Virus record (IMG/VR): IMGVR_UViG_3300046007_011723 | Location: 1 to 40,131 of that record | Reading direction: 5' to 3' (one strand) | DNA from: a virus | DNA: 40,131 nt | Shown: one piece after another, positions 1 through 8,174 of the stretch | How the letters are laid out: each line of letters opens with the position of its first letter | How positions within the stretch are numbered: the first letter of the stretch is position 1 | Program-made: the position numbers and the translations under genes | Notes under the pieces: model-generated | Databases searched by the model: none | What the model was told of the DNA's origin: nothing | Seen by the model: the letters and a program-made list of their open reading frames with translations, nothing else

Positions 1-1950
1 AGCAAAGAAACCCCTAGCTTCTTGCATCAGGCCAAGCGTCTGCATCAGCAAGGCTATCAGCATCTGGTCATGGTGGCTGGTTCGGATCGGGTACAGGAAT
101 ATCACGACACTCTGCACAAGTACAATGGACATCCAGACTTTTATAATTTCAAAAGCATCCGTGTGCCCAATGCCAAGGAAATGCACAAGCTGGCTGGAGT
201 AAGTCTAGAGAGAGATCCTGACAGCGAAGGTGCCGAAGGCATGAGTGCCAGCAAGATGCGAGCTCATGCTGCCAACAATGACTATGCAGAATTCCGCAAA
301 GGCGTACCTGCGCATTTCAGCGATGCTCAGGCTCGTGAGCTGTACAACGATGTGCGTCAAGGCCAAGTCCGAAAAGAAAGTCGTGATCTCCGTCAGATCT
401 ATGTCAACGGAGAAATATATAATCTAGGCGACCGAGTCAATTGCGGTAAGCAGCTTGCAGAGATAGTATACAGGGGTTCGACCTATGTAACTTTGCAGCT
501 AGAAGACCACACCACGGAGAAATATTGGATAGCCGATCTCGAAGAACGATCGGGACAATACTATACCAAAACCGGAAGGTTAAAGCAAAACCCAACAAAT
601 CCTAGTGGGCTGTCTAAGAAATATTCGGGCGAACTATCTCATGCTACGCAGTTAGCTCGTCGCCAACATTTCAAGAAACATGGTGCCAAGGCCAGCTCTG
701 ATGCCAGCGCCTATGTACCTGCGCCTGGCGACACTGAAGCCACCACTAAACTCAGCAAATACACCAAACGCTATCACGAACGATATCGTGTTCGTGAACA
801 ACATCTGCCCTGGATACTCATGTCAGCCGAACAGCGCATGATCATCAAGGAATCCGAACAGCAATTAAGTTTCAATGGCTATACAACGGTCAACCTAGAT
901 CTTTGTCCAGGTGCAGTGATCACCCTCAAACAGGTCATAGACAATCCTGCTCTGAATCCCGAATTTGTCATCAAAGCCATACAGGCTACGGATGCCATGC
1001 TGGGTGTAGAACGCGAAGCCATGAATCAGGGTTTTGCCACCACAGAACTCATACATGATTTTACCATGTACATGGGCATAGCTCATGATACCCTGCACTT
1101 GTTGGGTTTGACCGATGCCGACTTTGCCACCAAATACGGCAAGAATTGGTTTGAAACGCACATGCGTAAAATGTCAGAGCTGGGCATGCACAACGATGGC
1201 ATCATGATGCAGCAATATGGAACGCATCTGCCCGTAGAGCAAGGAGAGGTTGAAGAAAGCATGAAACCCATAAAAAGCACTCACGCCGTGCAGAGCATTC
1301 TTTTGCACCGAACCGATGGCAAAACTATCAAACGCCATAACTTAGTCAAGAAACTAGACTTCAAAGACGATACGGAAAACAGCAAAATGGATACAGAAAT
1401 CAAAGAAGCTGCTGATGCCGCTCTTAGCAAAAAAGCATCTGAGAGTGGTGTTAGCCTGGGTACCTTGCGTCAGGTCTACAAGCGTGGCGTAGCGGCCTGG
1501 CGCACTGGCCACAGACCCGGAACTACTCCGCAGCAATGGGGCATGGCCAGAGTCAACAGCTACATCACCAAAGGCAAAACCTATCACACTGCAGACAAAG
1601 ACCTGCGTGAAGCCGAAGAAGCCCAGAATTTGCCTGACAATCAAAACATTAAAAAAATGGGTCCCTACAAGCACATGGGCGATCCACAGCGCGATGAACG
1701 CGATATTAATTTTAACGATGGCAAAGACGTTTTTCATGGCATAGACAAAGCCGTGACCGACGAAGTTGGTTTCGATGGCAAGCCCGTAGGATTTGTTAGC
1801 TTCAAGAGTTTCATGCACGAGCCTGAAAACATCAAAACAACTGCTCAACACGATGCTGCACGAGCCAGCATTCATGCAGCTCAGGTTACTGATTTCGCCC
1901 AGCACGGTCCAGCCTATAGAGCCCAAGTCAAAGCACGTAAAATGGAGTAG
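1..1950 (+). CDS. Nucleotidyltransferase-like N-terminal part fused to phage structural-type domain (5' partial)
   Basis: The frame is open from base 1, so the true start lies outside the window; 649 codons are visible. Residues 1-120 look like the end of a cytidylyltransferase-type nucleotidyltransferase domain: a strand and loop VMVAGSDR, then MSASKMR at about residues 81-87, which matches the ISSTxxR-like nucleotide-binding motif of that superfamily. T4-like phages of aquatic bacteria often carry such proteins. The middle is a basic, Lys/Arg-rich linker. Around residues 481-525 lies a conserved phage domain (GVSLGTLRQVYKRG, then TGHRPGTTPQQW) that resembles DUF5824 from memory. The gene precedes the Dps gene by 2 nt and the internal-head cassette, so a virion role is plausible; substrate and activity cannot be told. 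Confidence 0.75.
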   Translation, partial: SKETPSFLHQAKRLHQQGYQHLVMVAGSDRVQEYHDTLHKYNGHPDFYNFKSIRVPNAKEMHKLAGVSLERDPDSEGAEGMSASKMRAHAANNDYAEFRKGVPAHFSDAQARELYNDVRQGQVRKESRDLRQIYVNGEIYNLGDRVNCGKQLAEIVYRGSTYVTLQLEDHTTEKYWIADLEERSGQYYTKTGRLKQNPTNPSGLSKKYSGELSHATQLARRQHFKKHGAKASSDASAYVPAPGDTEATTKLSKYTKRYHERYRVREQHLPWILMSAEQRMIIKESEQQLSFNGYTTVNLDLCPGAVITLKQVIDNPALNPEFVIKAIQATDAMLGVEREAMNQGFATTELIHDFTMYMGIAHDTLHLLGLTDADFATKYGKNWFETHMRKMSELGMHNDGIMMQQYGTHLPVEQGEVEESMKPIKSTHAVQSILLHRTDGKTIKRHNLVKKLDFKDDTENSKMDTEIKEAADAALSKKASESGVSLGTLRQVYKRGVAAWRTGHRPGTTPQQWGMARVNSYITKGKTYHTADKDLREAEEAQNLPDNQNIKKMGPYKHMGDPQRDERDINFNDGKDVFHGIDKAVTDEVGFDGKPVGFVSFKSFMHEPENIKTTAQHDAARASIHAAQVTDFAQHGPAYRAQVKARKME

Positions 1951-1952
1951 TA

Positions 1953-2387
1953 ATGGAAGAATTAATTCAAGCATTAAGACAAACGTTGGCCAATACCTTT
2001 GGCATGTATTTCCAGGCTCATAGCGGTCACTGGAATGTCGAAGGACCGGACTTTGCTGAGTATCATGATTTCTTGGGCGAGCTCTATGAAGAGTTGCACG
2101 GAGCCGTAGATCCCATAGCCGAGTACATCAGAATACTAGATGCCTATGCTCCAGGCGACATCAGCGAAATGATGATGTCCACCAGCATTAGTGCCATGGG
2201 CGTTAAAAGCAACCCCAGGGACATTGTTAGCAGCCTAGTGGACAGCAACAACATCTGTCTTTTGACTCTCATGACAGCCTTTAAAGCCAGTGAAGCTGCT
2301 GGAGAAGTTGGTTTGTCAGACTTTTTAACACAACGCATCAATGCACACCAGAAACATGCCTGGCAGATGCGTAGCATGCTAAAATGA
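1953..2387 (+). CDS. Dps-like ferritin family protein
   Basis: This is a 144-residue protein of the Dps/ferritin-like family, which oxidises Fe(II) with hydrogen peroxide and stores it in a 12-mer shell; some members bind DNA. The ferroxidase set is complete and correctly spaced: H26 (in HWNVEG), H38, D53 and E57 match E. coli Dps H51, H63, D78 and E82 in spacing (12, 15 and 4 residues). It is shorter than the E. coli protein and lacks the Lys-rich N-terminal tail, so direct DNA binding is less likely. It overlaps the next gene by 4 nt (ATGA) and sits beside probable internal head proteins, so co-expression with late genes is likely. Whether it is packaged is inference. Confidence 0.85.
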   Translation: MEELIQALRQTLANTFGMYFQAHSGHWNVEGPDFAEYHDFLGELYEELHGAVDPIAEYIRILDAYAPGDISEMMMSTSISAMGVKSNPRDIVSSLVDSNNICLLTLMTAFKASEAAGEVGLSDFLTQRINAHQKHAWQMRSMLK

Positions 2388-2872
2388 AAAGCTTCGTAGA
2401 AATCATTTGGGAATCAAAATCCCAAGATGACGTTATTTCGGACACCGATCTCGAACAAATGGCCGAGGCTTTAACCTGGGACGACATTGCGGATCTTTAC
2501 GATGCCGATGAACTCATCGAAGTCGACGAAGCCGAAGAAGACATCAATGAAGCTCTAAGTGCTCAGGCTCGTCTGCGTAAGCGCATGACCTTTGCCAGAC
2601 ACAAGGCCAAGCGGGTGCAATTGCGTGGCATCAAGCTTCGCAGAGCCAGTGACTTTGCCACTCTCAAGAAACGTGCCACCAATGCTGCACGCAGATCCAT
2701 AACCAAAAGATTGCTCAGAGGTCGTGACAAAGCGTCTCTGAGTCCAGCGGAAAAAGATAGAATAGAGCAACAAGTACGTCGCATGAAGAACATACAGAAC
2801 ATTCTGGCTCAGCGAATGATTCCCAAGATTAAAAAGATTGAGCAGGGTCGTCTGTACAAGAAACGCAAATGA
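2384..2872 (+). CDS. Basic putative internal head protein
   Basis: This is a 162-residue protein. Its first residues, MKSFVEIIWES, resemble the capsid-targeting peptide of T4 internal proteins (MKTYQEFIAEA). Residues 12-60 are acidic (many D/E, with EALTWDDI), and residues 60-162 are strongly basic and helical (RRKR-rich, ending YKKRK), as expected for a protein that contacts packaged DNA. I have seen similar basic tails in hypothetical proteins of T4-like aquatic phages, but no function is known to me. Start and stop overlap both neighbours by 4 nt, so it is translationally coupled in the late cassette. Function is inferred only from the N-terminus, charge and position. Confidence 0.7.
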   Translation: MKSFVEIIWESKSQDDVISDTDLEQMAEALTWDDIADLYDADELIEVDEAEEDINEALSAQARLRKRMTFARHKAKRVQLRGIKLRRASDFATLKKRATNAARRSITKRLLRGRDKASLSPAEKDRIEQQVRRMKNIQNILAQRMIPKIKKIEQGRLYKKRK

Positions 2873-3291
2873 AAAAATTCTTTGAACTAAGAAACGAACT
2901 CTATGAATCTGCTTGCCCTGTGGCTACGCAGCATCTGGACACCAACGTTAAAAATCGCCAGCATGCCATTGATGAATATCTGTACGGCCCAGCCAACCCC
3001 AACGAGCCCGGTGATCATTGGAATAAAATAGCCAAGGTCTGGAGCATCAGTGTAGAAAATGCCAAGACCATGACCTGTGGCAACTGTGCGGCATTTGATA
3101 TTTCGGACAAGATGCGCAAGTGCATAGAAGTGGGCATGCAAGGTAAAGAAAAATCGGCCGATGCTCTGGCCACCGCAGAAAAAGCAGACCTGGGTTACTG
3201 CAACATCTTACATTTCAAATGTGCTGGTACCAGAACCTGTAAGCTATGGTTGACCGACGGTCCCATAGATAATAAAGACCGAACCATGTAA
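2869..3291 (+). CDS. Cys-rich putative virion protein with capsid-targeting-like N-terminus
   Basis: This is a 140-residue protein that begins MKKFFELRNELYES, similar to its neighbours and to T4 internal proteins. The core has several cysteines: CGNCAAF at residues 68-74, then single Cys in RKCIEV, GYCNIL, FKCAG and RTCKLW. This spacing suggests a metal or iron-sulfur site, or disulphides. It is conserved in T4-like aquatic phages as a hypothetical protein, from memory. It overlaps the gene before by 4 nt and touches the next by 1 nt. No enzymatic motif is visible. Confidence 0.7.
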   Translation: MKKFFELRNELYESACPVATQHLDTNVKNRQHAIDEYLYGPANPNEPGDHWNKIAKVWSISVENAKTMTCGNCAAFDISDKMRKCIEVGMQGKEKSADALATAEKADLGYCNILHFKCAGTRTCKLWLTDGPIDNKDRTM

Positions 3292-3899
3292 TGTTCAGCA
3301 TTGCCAGAATCGATTTTATAACCGATCCTGTAATTAACGTAGGCATAGATGATGTTTTTTACAAGGATCCGCAGGCCATGGACTTCTTTGATAAAGATGG
3401 CTATGAGCTCACTAGACTCGAACAGACCTATTATGCCTGCCAGGGACTAGAAGTAAGTCGTTATACTGCTGGTCATCCCGGAGTATTTCAGCCCTGGATT
3501 GCCGTTGATCATGAATATTTGAGCATAGATCATAGCTGTGCCATGTATCGCTGCAATTTTGAGGGTATGGCCCTGGCACAGATTCAACGACAGACCAAGA
3601 AGTATCCCCGCGTAGGTTGGTTATTGACCTGCAAGAAGAAATGGGGGCTGGATTTAAACATAGATTATTGTGATGGCAACATAGCACTAGAAGTTATACA
3701 TCTAGAATGGGATAGTCCTAGTCTAGAGTACATAGAACAAGAAAGAGTCAAAGCCGAAGAATTAGTTAAGAATACAGATTGGGTGGATGCTGCCAAGCGA
3801 GTTTGGTCACTACGAGATGAATGGCAAAACCTCAAAGGCTGGTATGCGCAGGCTCATTGGAAAGCAACCTATTTTGGATTAGAAAGGCCCTGGTATTAA
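3291..3899 (+). CDS. Hypothetical protein in internal-head cassette
   Basis: This is a 202-residue protein that I do not recognise. It is Trp/Tyr-rich (for example WLLTCKKKWGLDL and WVDAAKRVWSLRDEW) and lacks the MKTF-type N-terminus shared by the surrounding genes. The C-terminal 60 residues look helical. No membrane segment or signal peptide is seen. It starts on the last base of the previous stop (TAATG) and the next gene begins directly after its stop, so it belongs to the same transcript. A role in the virion or assembly is suggested only by position. Confidence 0.65.
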   Translation: MFSIARIDFITDPVINVGIDDVFYKDPQAMDFFDKDGYELTRLEQTYYACQGLEVSRYTAGHPGVFQPWIAVDHEYLSIDHSCAMYRCNFEGMALAQIQRQTKKYPRVGWLLTCKKKWGLDLNIDYCDGNIALEVIHLEWDSPSLEYIEQERVKAEELVKNTDWVDAAKRVWSLRDEWQNLKGWYAQAHWKATYFGLERPWY

Positions 3900-6059
3900 A
3901 TGAAGACATTCAAAGATCTAAGAACTGTTCAAGAACAAGCATCACCCATGATCAAACCACCTACGAATGAGTTTGGTAAAAAAGAAGATGCCTTTGCCCA
4001 TGCCAAGCAACATGGTGGTAAGGTGTTTAAAAAGACATTTACCCATCCTACTTCTGGTATGAAGAATGTTAGTTATGTTGTTAGAGAAGATGCCGAACAG
4101 ATTGATGAGCTAAAAAGAACAACACTTGCCAATTATGTTAGCAAGGCAGCAGGTAGCTATGGTCGTGACAAACAGAACATAGGCAGAGAAAGCCCAGATG
4201 GTACCGTGGCCAAGGCTCGACCAGAACTCAAACGCGCAGTAAAGAATCGTCTAACTGGTATCAATCGTGCAGCCGAAAGACTGGCCAAAGAAGAAACCGA
4301 AATCGACGAAGCATCCAAGAAACCTAATGCCACTACTCGTCATCTAAGACAATATCCAGTTAGTGATAAGGACGTGGCTAAACCTGTTAAGCAGTCAGAG
4401 TATCAACATCATGTCGTATCAAAGTTAGATGGTAATGTTTTGGCCTCTTATAAATCACGGGAAGATGCGCATAAAAATGCTCATGGTAATCCAGTTGTTT
4501 CCGGTTCTCTAGAAACCATCGGTGATCGTAAATATGTTAGAGAGCAAAGTGAGTCTAAACCCGTAACATATTACTCATTAGTACATAAAGCAACTAATAA
4601 AGTACTAAGCACACATAAAGATTTAGAATCTGCTAAAGACGAACATAGGGGCATGGATCAGGGTGAACGAGCACATTACAGAATTGCCACGACAACAAAA
4701 GCGCCTAAGTCTTTTAGTATGAAAGAAGATGCCGAAGGTGTGGCGGAAGACATTTCCTCTACTAAAAAGAAAATATCAAAATACGAAGAACTTGCGTTGG
4801 CTGCGAATCGTGCTGGTGATGATGCAAAAAGCAAACAATATCAACAAAAGATTCAAGTACTTAAACAAAAAATGTCTCAAGGTGTGGCAGAAGAAAATAT
4901 TCTTGAAGGTGCATACGAAAAATCTGAAGAAAATAAACGTTCTGCTGATGCTGCTAAGAAGCAAGGTGATATGTTCGCCCATCACCTACACATGGCTGAC
5001 CATCACGATAATTTAGCTCAATGGCATGCTGAGAGAGGTCGTCATAGCGTAGCAGATAGTCATGCAGCCAAGGCTGAAGAACATCAAGAAAAGGCTATGG
5101 AACATAAAAAGCAAGGTGTGGCGGAAGCTGCATTCAAAGATCCTAGTCCTATGATGAAAGACAGCATCAAGCAAGATAGAATTCGCAGTCTAAAAAATCT
5201 TATTGCTGTTGCCAAAGTAAAAGGCGTCCATCATAAAGTCAAAGAATATGAATTAGAATTGAAAAAATTGAAGGAAACGACGGAAGTGACAGAAGCCGGT
5301 GCATTTTCCTATGGAGCTAAACCACCACGTAAAGGTTCGGTTGCCTACAATGCTCTCATGAAACGCAAAGAGCAGGATAAAAATCGTGTCAAAGAAATCG
5401 AAGCCATTGGTACTAAAAATCATCATGTAGGTGTAGCCAAAGTCACAAAAGCTGTGGCGGAAGGCTATACCGGTCGTGAAACCAAAGACGGAACCTGGCG
5501 TGTGTTCAAGGATGGGCAAGCGGTAGCAGTGGCGGGACCATTCAAGAGCAGAGATGAAGCACATGCCTGGATTAAAAAACACAAGCAAGGTGTCTCGGAA
5601 GCCAAAGATACTGAGATGTACAAGTACATAGATCAGTCTGGTGGTCATCAAATAAAAGGAAAATCAGGAACCTATGTAGGTTATACGCATTCTGCCACCA
5701 AAGGCAAGGGTGCCAACATTCTAAAGCATAACACGACAAAAAAGTATTATGCAGCAGGTGGTTCATCCACAGCATTTACTGCAAAAACTACTCTACACGA
5801 TACACCCCAAGCAGCAGCCAGGGCATATCACAAAGGTAACCTAGCCGAACAAGACGAAAAAGAAGCACAAGAGTATGATTACGAAGGCGACATGGCTAGA
5901 TCCGATCTGCGCAGCATTATATTCAATGCACAAGAGGTGCATGACATGCTGGAGCCCAACACCAATTTACCTGAGTGGGTACAGGCCAAGATTACCAAGG
6001 CCGAGGACTACATGAGTTCCGTAAGATCCTATATGAAGGCCGAAAATGAAGACCTTTAA
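3900..6059 (+). CDS. Modular prohead-core or ejection-type protein with repeated GVAE sites
   Basis: This is a 719-residue, Lys/Glu/Ala-rich protein. It starts MKTFKDLRTVQEQA, close to the T4 internal-protein capsid-targeting peptide. Its sequence is divided by short sites of the form [ILV]xE followed by a residue: IDE at 137, VAE at 283, 331, 409 and 521, VTE at 465, VSE at 567 and LAE at 650. T4 prohead protease gp21 cuts after [LI]xE, so these may be cleavage points between small modules. Residues 70-130 contain a motif common in such phage proteins (ELKRTTLANYVSKAAGS). Residues 284-400 are helical and His-rich. The GVAE codons are similar at the DNA level (ggtgtggcggaag), hinting at module shuffling. 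The last 14 nt overlap the next gene. Confidence 0.7.
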   Translation: MKTFKDLRTVQEQASPMIKPPTNEFGKKEDAFAHAKQHGGKVFKKTFTHPTSGMKNVSYVVREDAEQIDELKRTTLANYVSKAAGSYGRDKQNIGRESPDGTVAKARPELKRAVKNRLTGINRAAERLAKEETEIDEASKKPNATTRHLRQYPVSDKDVAKPVKQSEYQHHVVSKLDGNVLASYKSREDAHKNAHGNPVVSGSLETIGDRKYVREQSESKPVTYYSLVHKATNKVLSTHKDLESAKDEHRGMDQGERAHYRIATTTKAPKSFSMKEDAEGVAEDISSTKKKISKYEELALAANRAGDDAKSKQYQQKIQVLKQKMSQGVAEENILEGAYEKSEENKRSADAAKKQGDMFAHHLHMADHHDNLAQWHAERGRHSVADSHAAKAEEHQEKAMEHKKQGVAEAAFKDPSPMMKDSIKQDRIRSLKNLIAVAKVKGVHHKVKEYELELKKLKETTEVTEAGAFSYGAKPPRKGSVAYNALMKRKEQDKNRVKEIEAIGTKNHHVGVAKVTKAVAEGYTGRETKDGTWRVFKDGQAVAVAGPFKSRDEAHAWIKKHKQGVSEAKDTEMYKYIDQSGGHQIKGKSGTYVGYTHSATKGKGANILKHNTTKKYYAAGGSSTAFTAKTTLHDTPQAAARAYHKGNLAEQDEKEAQEYDYEGDMARSDLRSIIFNAQEVHDMLEPNTNLPEWVQAKITKAEDYMSSVRSYMKAENEDL

Positions 6060-6351
6060 AGAACTCAGGGAAGCCACCTACAAGGGCAAGACCGTGCCCT
6101 TGAACAAGCCCATGGCTGGTGATATTAAAAAACGCAAGGTCTATGTTGATCCAGATGGTGACGGCAAAGCCAAGAAAGTAGAATTTGGTGATACTACGGG
6201 GCTGACCATCAAGACATCGGACCCCAATCGTCGCAGAAATTTCAGAGCGCGTCATAATTGTGACCAGAAGAAGGATAAAACAACAGCAGGATATTGGTCC
6301 TGTAAAGCCTGGAGTGCACCTACAGTCAAACAGGGACTGGGCACTAAATGA
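6046..6351 (+). CDS. Small conserved phage protein with capsid-targeting-like N-terminus
   Basis: This is a 101-residue protein starting MKTFKELREATYKG, the closest match in the window to T4 MKTYQEFIAEA, including an E-A pair where the T4 peptide is cut. The remainder carries KKVEFGD and then RRRNFRARHNCD and YWSCKAW, a motif I know from hypothetical proteins of T4-like aquatic phages; its two Cys may pair or bind metal. It overlaps the previous gene by 14 nt and the next by 4 nt. A packaged basic protein is the likely role, by inference. Confidence 0.75.
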   Translation: MKTFKELREATYKGKTVPLNKPMAGDIKKRKVYVDPDGDGKAKKVEFGDTTGLTIKTSDPNRRRNFRARHNCDQKKDKTTAGYWSCKAWSAPTVKQGLGTK

Positions 6352-7088
6352 AAACTCTAGCAGAGCTACGGGAAAAATGGTCCAACAAATACAAACGCAG
6401 CATAGATTGCAACGACCCTAAGGGCTTCAGTCAACGTGCGCATTGTCAGGGTAAAAACAAAACCAATGAAGGTGTTAGTACTTCATATAATAAGCCCGAT
6501 GAGCAAACTGGTGTAATGTCGTACCATGATCTAGAAGCTCATATCGGTAAACCAAAGGCTCTTTTGATTGCTAAGCACGAACAATTTCAAAAACATATGT
6601 TTCCGCAAATGAGTTTAGGGGCTCAGGTAGGTTTTAAGTTTGAAAGACGTCATGGTTTTGAACATGTTTATGCTGTTCATGGTCCCAATAAGTACGTTGA
6701 CAAAGAAAAGCCTGGATACAGAACCATGCTTAGATTTCATTTAAGTGGTAGTGGTAAAAAGGTTACTCAGGTTGATCGTTCTGTTAATCACAACAATGAA
6801 CGACATCATGAAGGTAGTCTAGTTTGGGATCATCGTGAGACCTGGGAACATCCGGTAAACAAACGTGAGGATAAACAAATAGCTAAGAGAATGGCTGCAT
6901 CTAAAGCTACTAATGAAAATTTTCAAGACGGACGTAATCCACAGGATCGGGGTGATAGTGCTAGACACGGCATACCCAAGGGAGCTACCATAGCTCTCCT
7001 AAAGAAAATTCGTAGCAGTCCCAATTCTAGTCCACGCAAGAAACAGCTTGCGCATTGGCAGATAAATATGCGAAAGGGTCGCACCTAA
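6348..7088 (+). CDS. Putative internal head protein with two conserved phage motifs
   Basis: This is a 246-residue basic protein. The start MKTLAELREKW again matches the cassette N-terminus. It is followed by KRSIDCNDPKGFSQRAHCQG, a motif often found in T4-like phage proteins. The last 60 residues (DGRNPQDRGDSARHGIPKG, then KKQLAHWQINMRKGR) form a second recurring phage module. The middle (residues 50-170) is rich in His and aromatic residues and is unknown to me. It is the last gene of the cassette; a 25-nt gap separates it from the fibre gene. Confidence 0.7.
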   Translation: MKTLAELREKWSNKYKRSIDCNDPKGFSQRAHCQGKNKTNEGVSTSYNKPDEQTGVMSYHDLEAHIGKPKALLIAKHEQFQKHMFPQMSLGAQVGFKFERRHGFEHVYAVHGPNKYVDKEKPGYRTMLRFHLSGSGKKVTQVDRSVNHNNERHHEGSLVWDHRETWEHPVNKREDKQIAKRMAASKATNENFQDGRNPQDRGDSARHGIPKGATIALLKKIRSSPNSSPRKKQLAHWQINMRKGRT

Positions 7089-7113
7089 ATTTTAATGACA
7101 AACTGAGAAAAGC

Positions 7114-7644
7114 ATGCCTAATCTTAAATTAAGTCAATTGCCTGTAGCCAACAATGCTGTAGCCGGTGATTATGTTTATCTTGTGCAAGGTGGTGTTAGC
7201 AAGAAACTAACTGCTTCGAATCTGTTAGTTGGTCTGAACATGAACATCATACCCAGCACCAATGATGTCTATAGCATGGGCAACAGCACCAATAGATTCC
7301 GAGCCATCTATGTTGCTTCGGATGGAATCTTCCTGGGCAATACCAACCTCAGAGCCGATGCCAATGGCAGTGTAACTTTTTCCGGCAATCTAGCAGCCAA
7401 TGCTTTTGTTTCATTGGGATCAGGCGTACCAACTTTGCGCAGCAATAGCAACATCAATCTTAGAGCAAATTCCAATGGCGGTGGTGGAGCGGTTGTCATC
7501 ACCAACAGTCCTCTGAGATTTACTGGTTTCACCACAACACAAAGAAATTCGTTGATTGGCGTAGCCAATGGTGATGTAATCTATAACACTACCACTAATA
7601 AACTTCAGGCCTATGTCAATAATAGCTGGACGGATTTACACTAA
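7114..7644 (+). CDS. Small tail-fibre-like protein
   Basis: This is a 176-residue, Asn/Ser/Thr/Gly-rich beta-type protein. It begins MPNLKLSQLPVANNAVAGDY, a fibre-type start shared with the protein at 12165. Residues 45-75 hold the module IIPSTNDVYSMGNSTNRFR, found again in other proteins of this window. It ends in NGDVIYNTTTNKLQAYVN and then SWTDLH, the terminal strand-and-knob style of many phage fibres and also the end of the next gene. It probably forms a trimeric fibre or baseplate decoration. The next gene starts inside its stop (TAATG). Confidence 0.7.
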   Translation: MPNLKLSQLPVANNAVAGDYVYLVQGGVSKKLTASNLLVGLNMNIIPSTNDVYSMGNSTNRFRAIYVASDGIFLGNTNLRADANGSVTFSGNLAANAFVSLGSGVPTLRSNSNINLRANSNGGGGAVVITNSPLRFTGFTTTQRNSLIGVANGDVIYNTTTNKLQAYVNNSWTDLH

Positions 7645-8174
7645 TGCCTGATAATTTAACCATTGATGCCTCATCAGCATCCGGAGCCGATACTACCTAT
7701 CTGGTAAAAGTCGATCCTGGATTGACCAGCAATCAGATCAGTATTGCCAATCTTCTGAACAGCACGAGTGGTAATGTCGGATTTACTACTAGCAATATCC
7801 ATACTTTGGGTAATACAAATCGTAAATTTCGCGGCATTTATCTGTCTCAGGAAATCAACGCCAACTCTCTGGTGATTAATGAGACTGCTGGAACCATCAA
7901 CTTCAAGTCCAATGTATCAGCCAATGGTTTTGAAATTGTTAACAGCACAGCGGAACCTGCCCTAAAAAGCTTGTTTGATTTGCGCATATATGCCAATGCC
8001 AACAGCAGAGGTGGCGCGGTTGTGGTTACCAATAGCCCTCTGAGGCTTGCAAGTTTTACTACGACCGATCGCGACAATCACATTATTTCACCAGCCAACG
8101 GTGATGTAATTTTAAACATAACCACCAATAAAATACAGGTGTTTGCTGATAAAGTTTGGACGGATTTACACTAA
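7644..8174 (+). CDS. Small tail-fibre-like protein, paralogue of the preceding gene
   Basis: This 176-residue protein has exactly the same length as its upstream neighbour and the same ending (PANGDVILNITTNKIQVF, then WTDLH). It shares GGAVVVTNSPLRL near residue 130 and the module HTLGNTNRKFRGIYL near residue 50. The pair therefore arose by tandem duplication and then diverged strongly at the N-terminus. Its composition (Ser, Asn, Thr, Ala) is that of beta-helical fibre proteins. Both junctions are TAATG overlaps, so translation is coupled. Confidence 0.7.
   Translation: MPDNLTIDASSASGADTTYLVKVDPGLTSNQISIANLLNSTSGNVGFTTSNIHTLGNTNRKFRGIYLSQEINANSLVINETAGTINFKSNVSANGFEIVNSTAEPALKSLFDLRIYANANSRGGAVVVTNSPLRLASFTTTDRDNHIISPANGDVILNITTNKIQVFADKVWTDLH

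Noticed and set aside
1354-1974. 206-residue reverse-strand open frame
   Set aside because: It lies wholly opposite the well-supported first gene and shows no recognisable motif.
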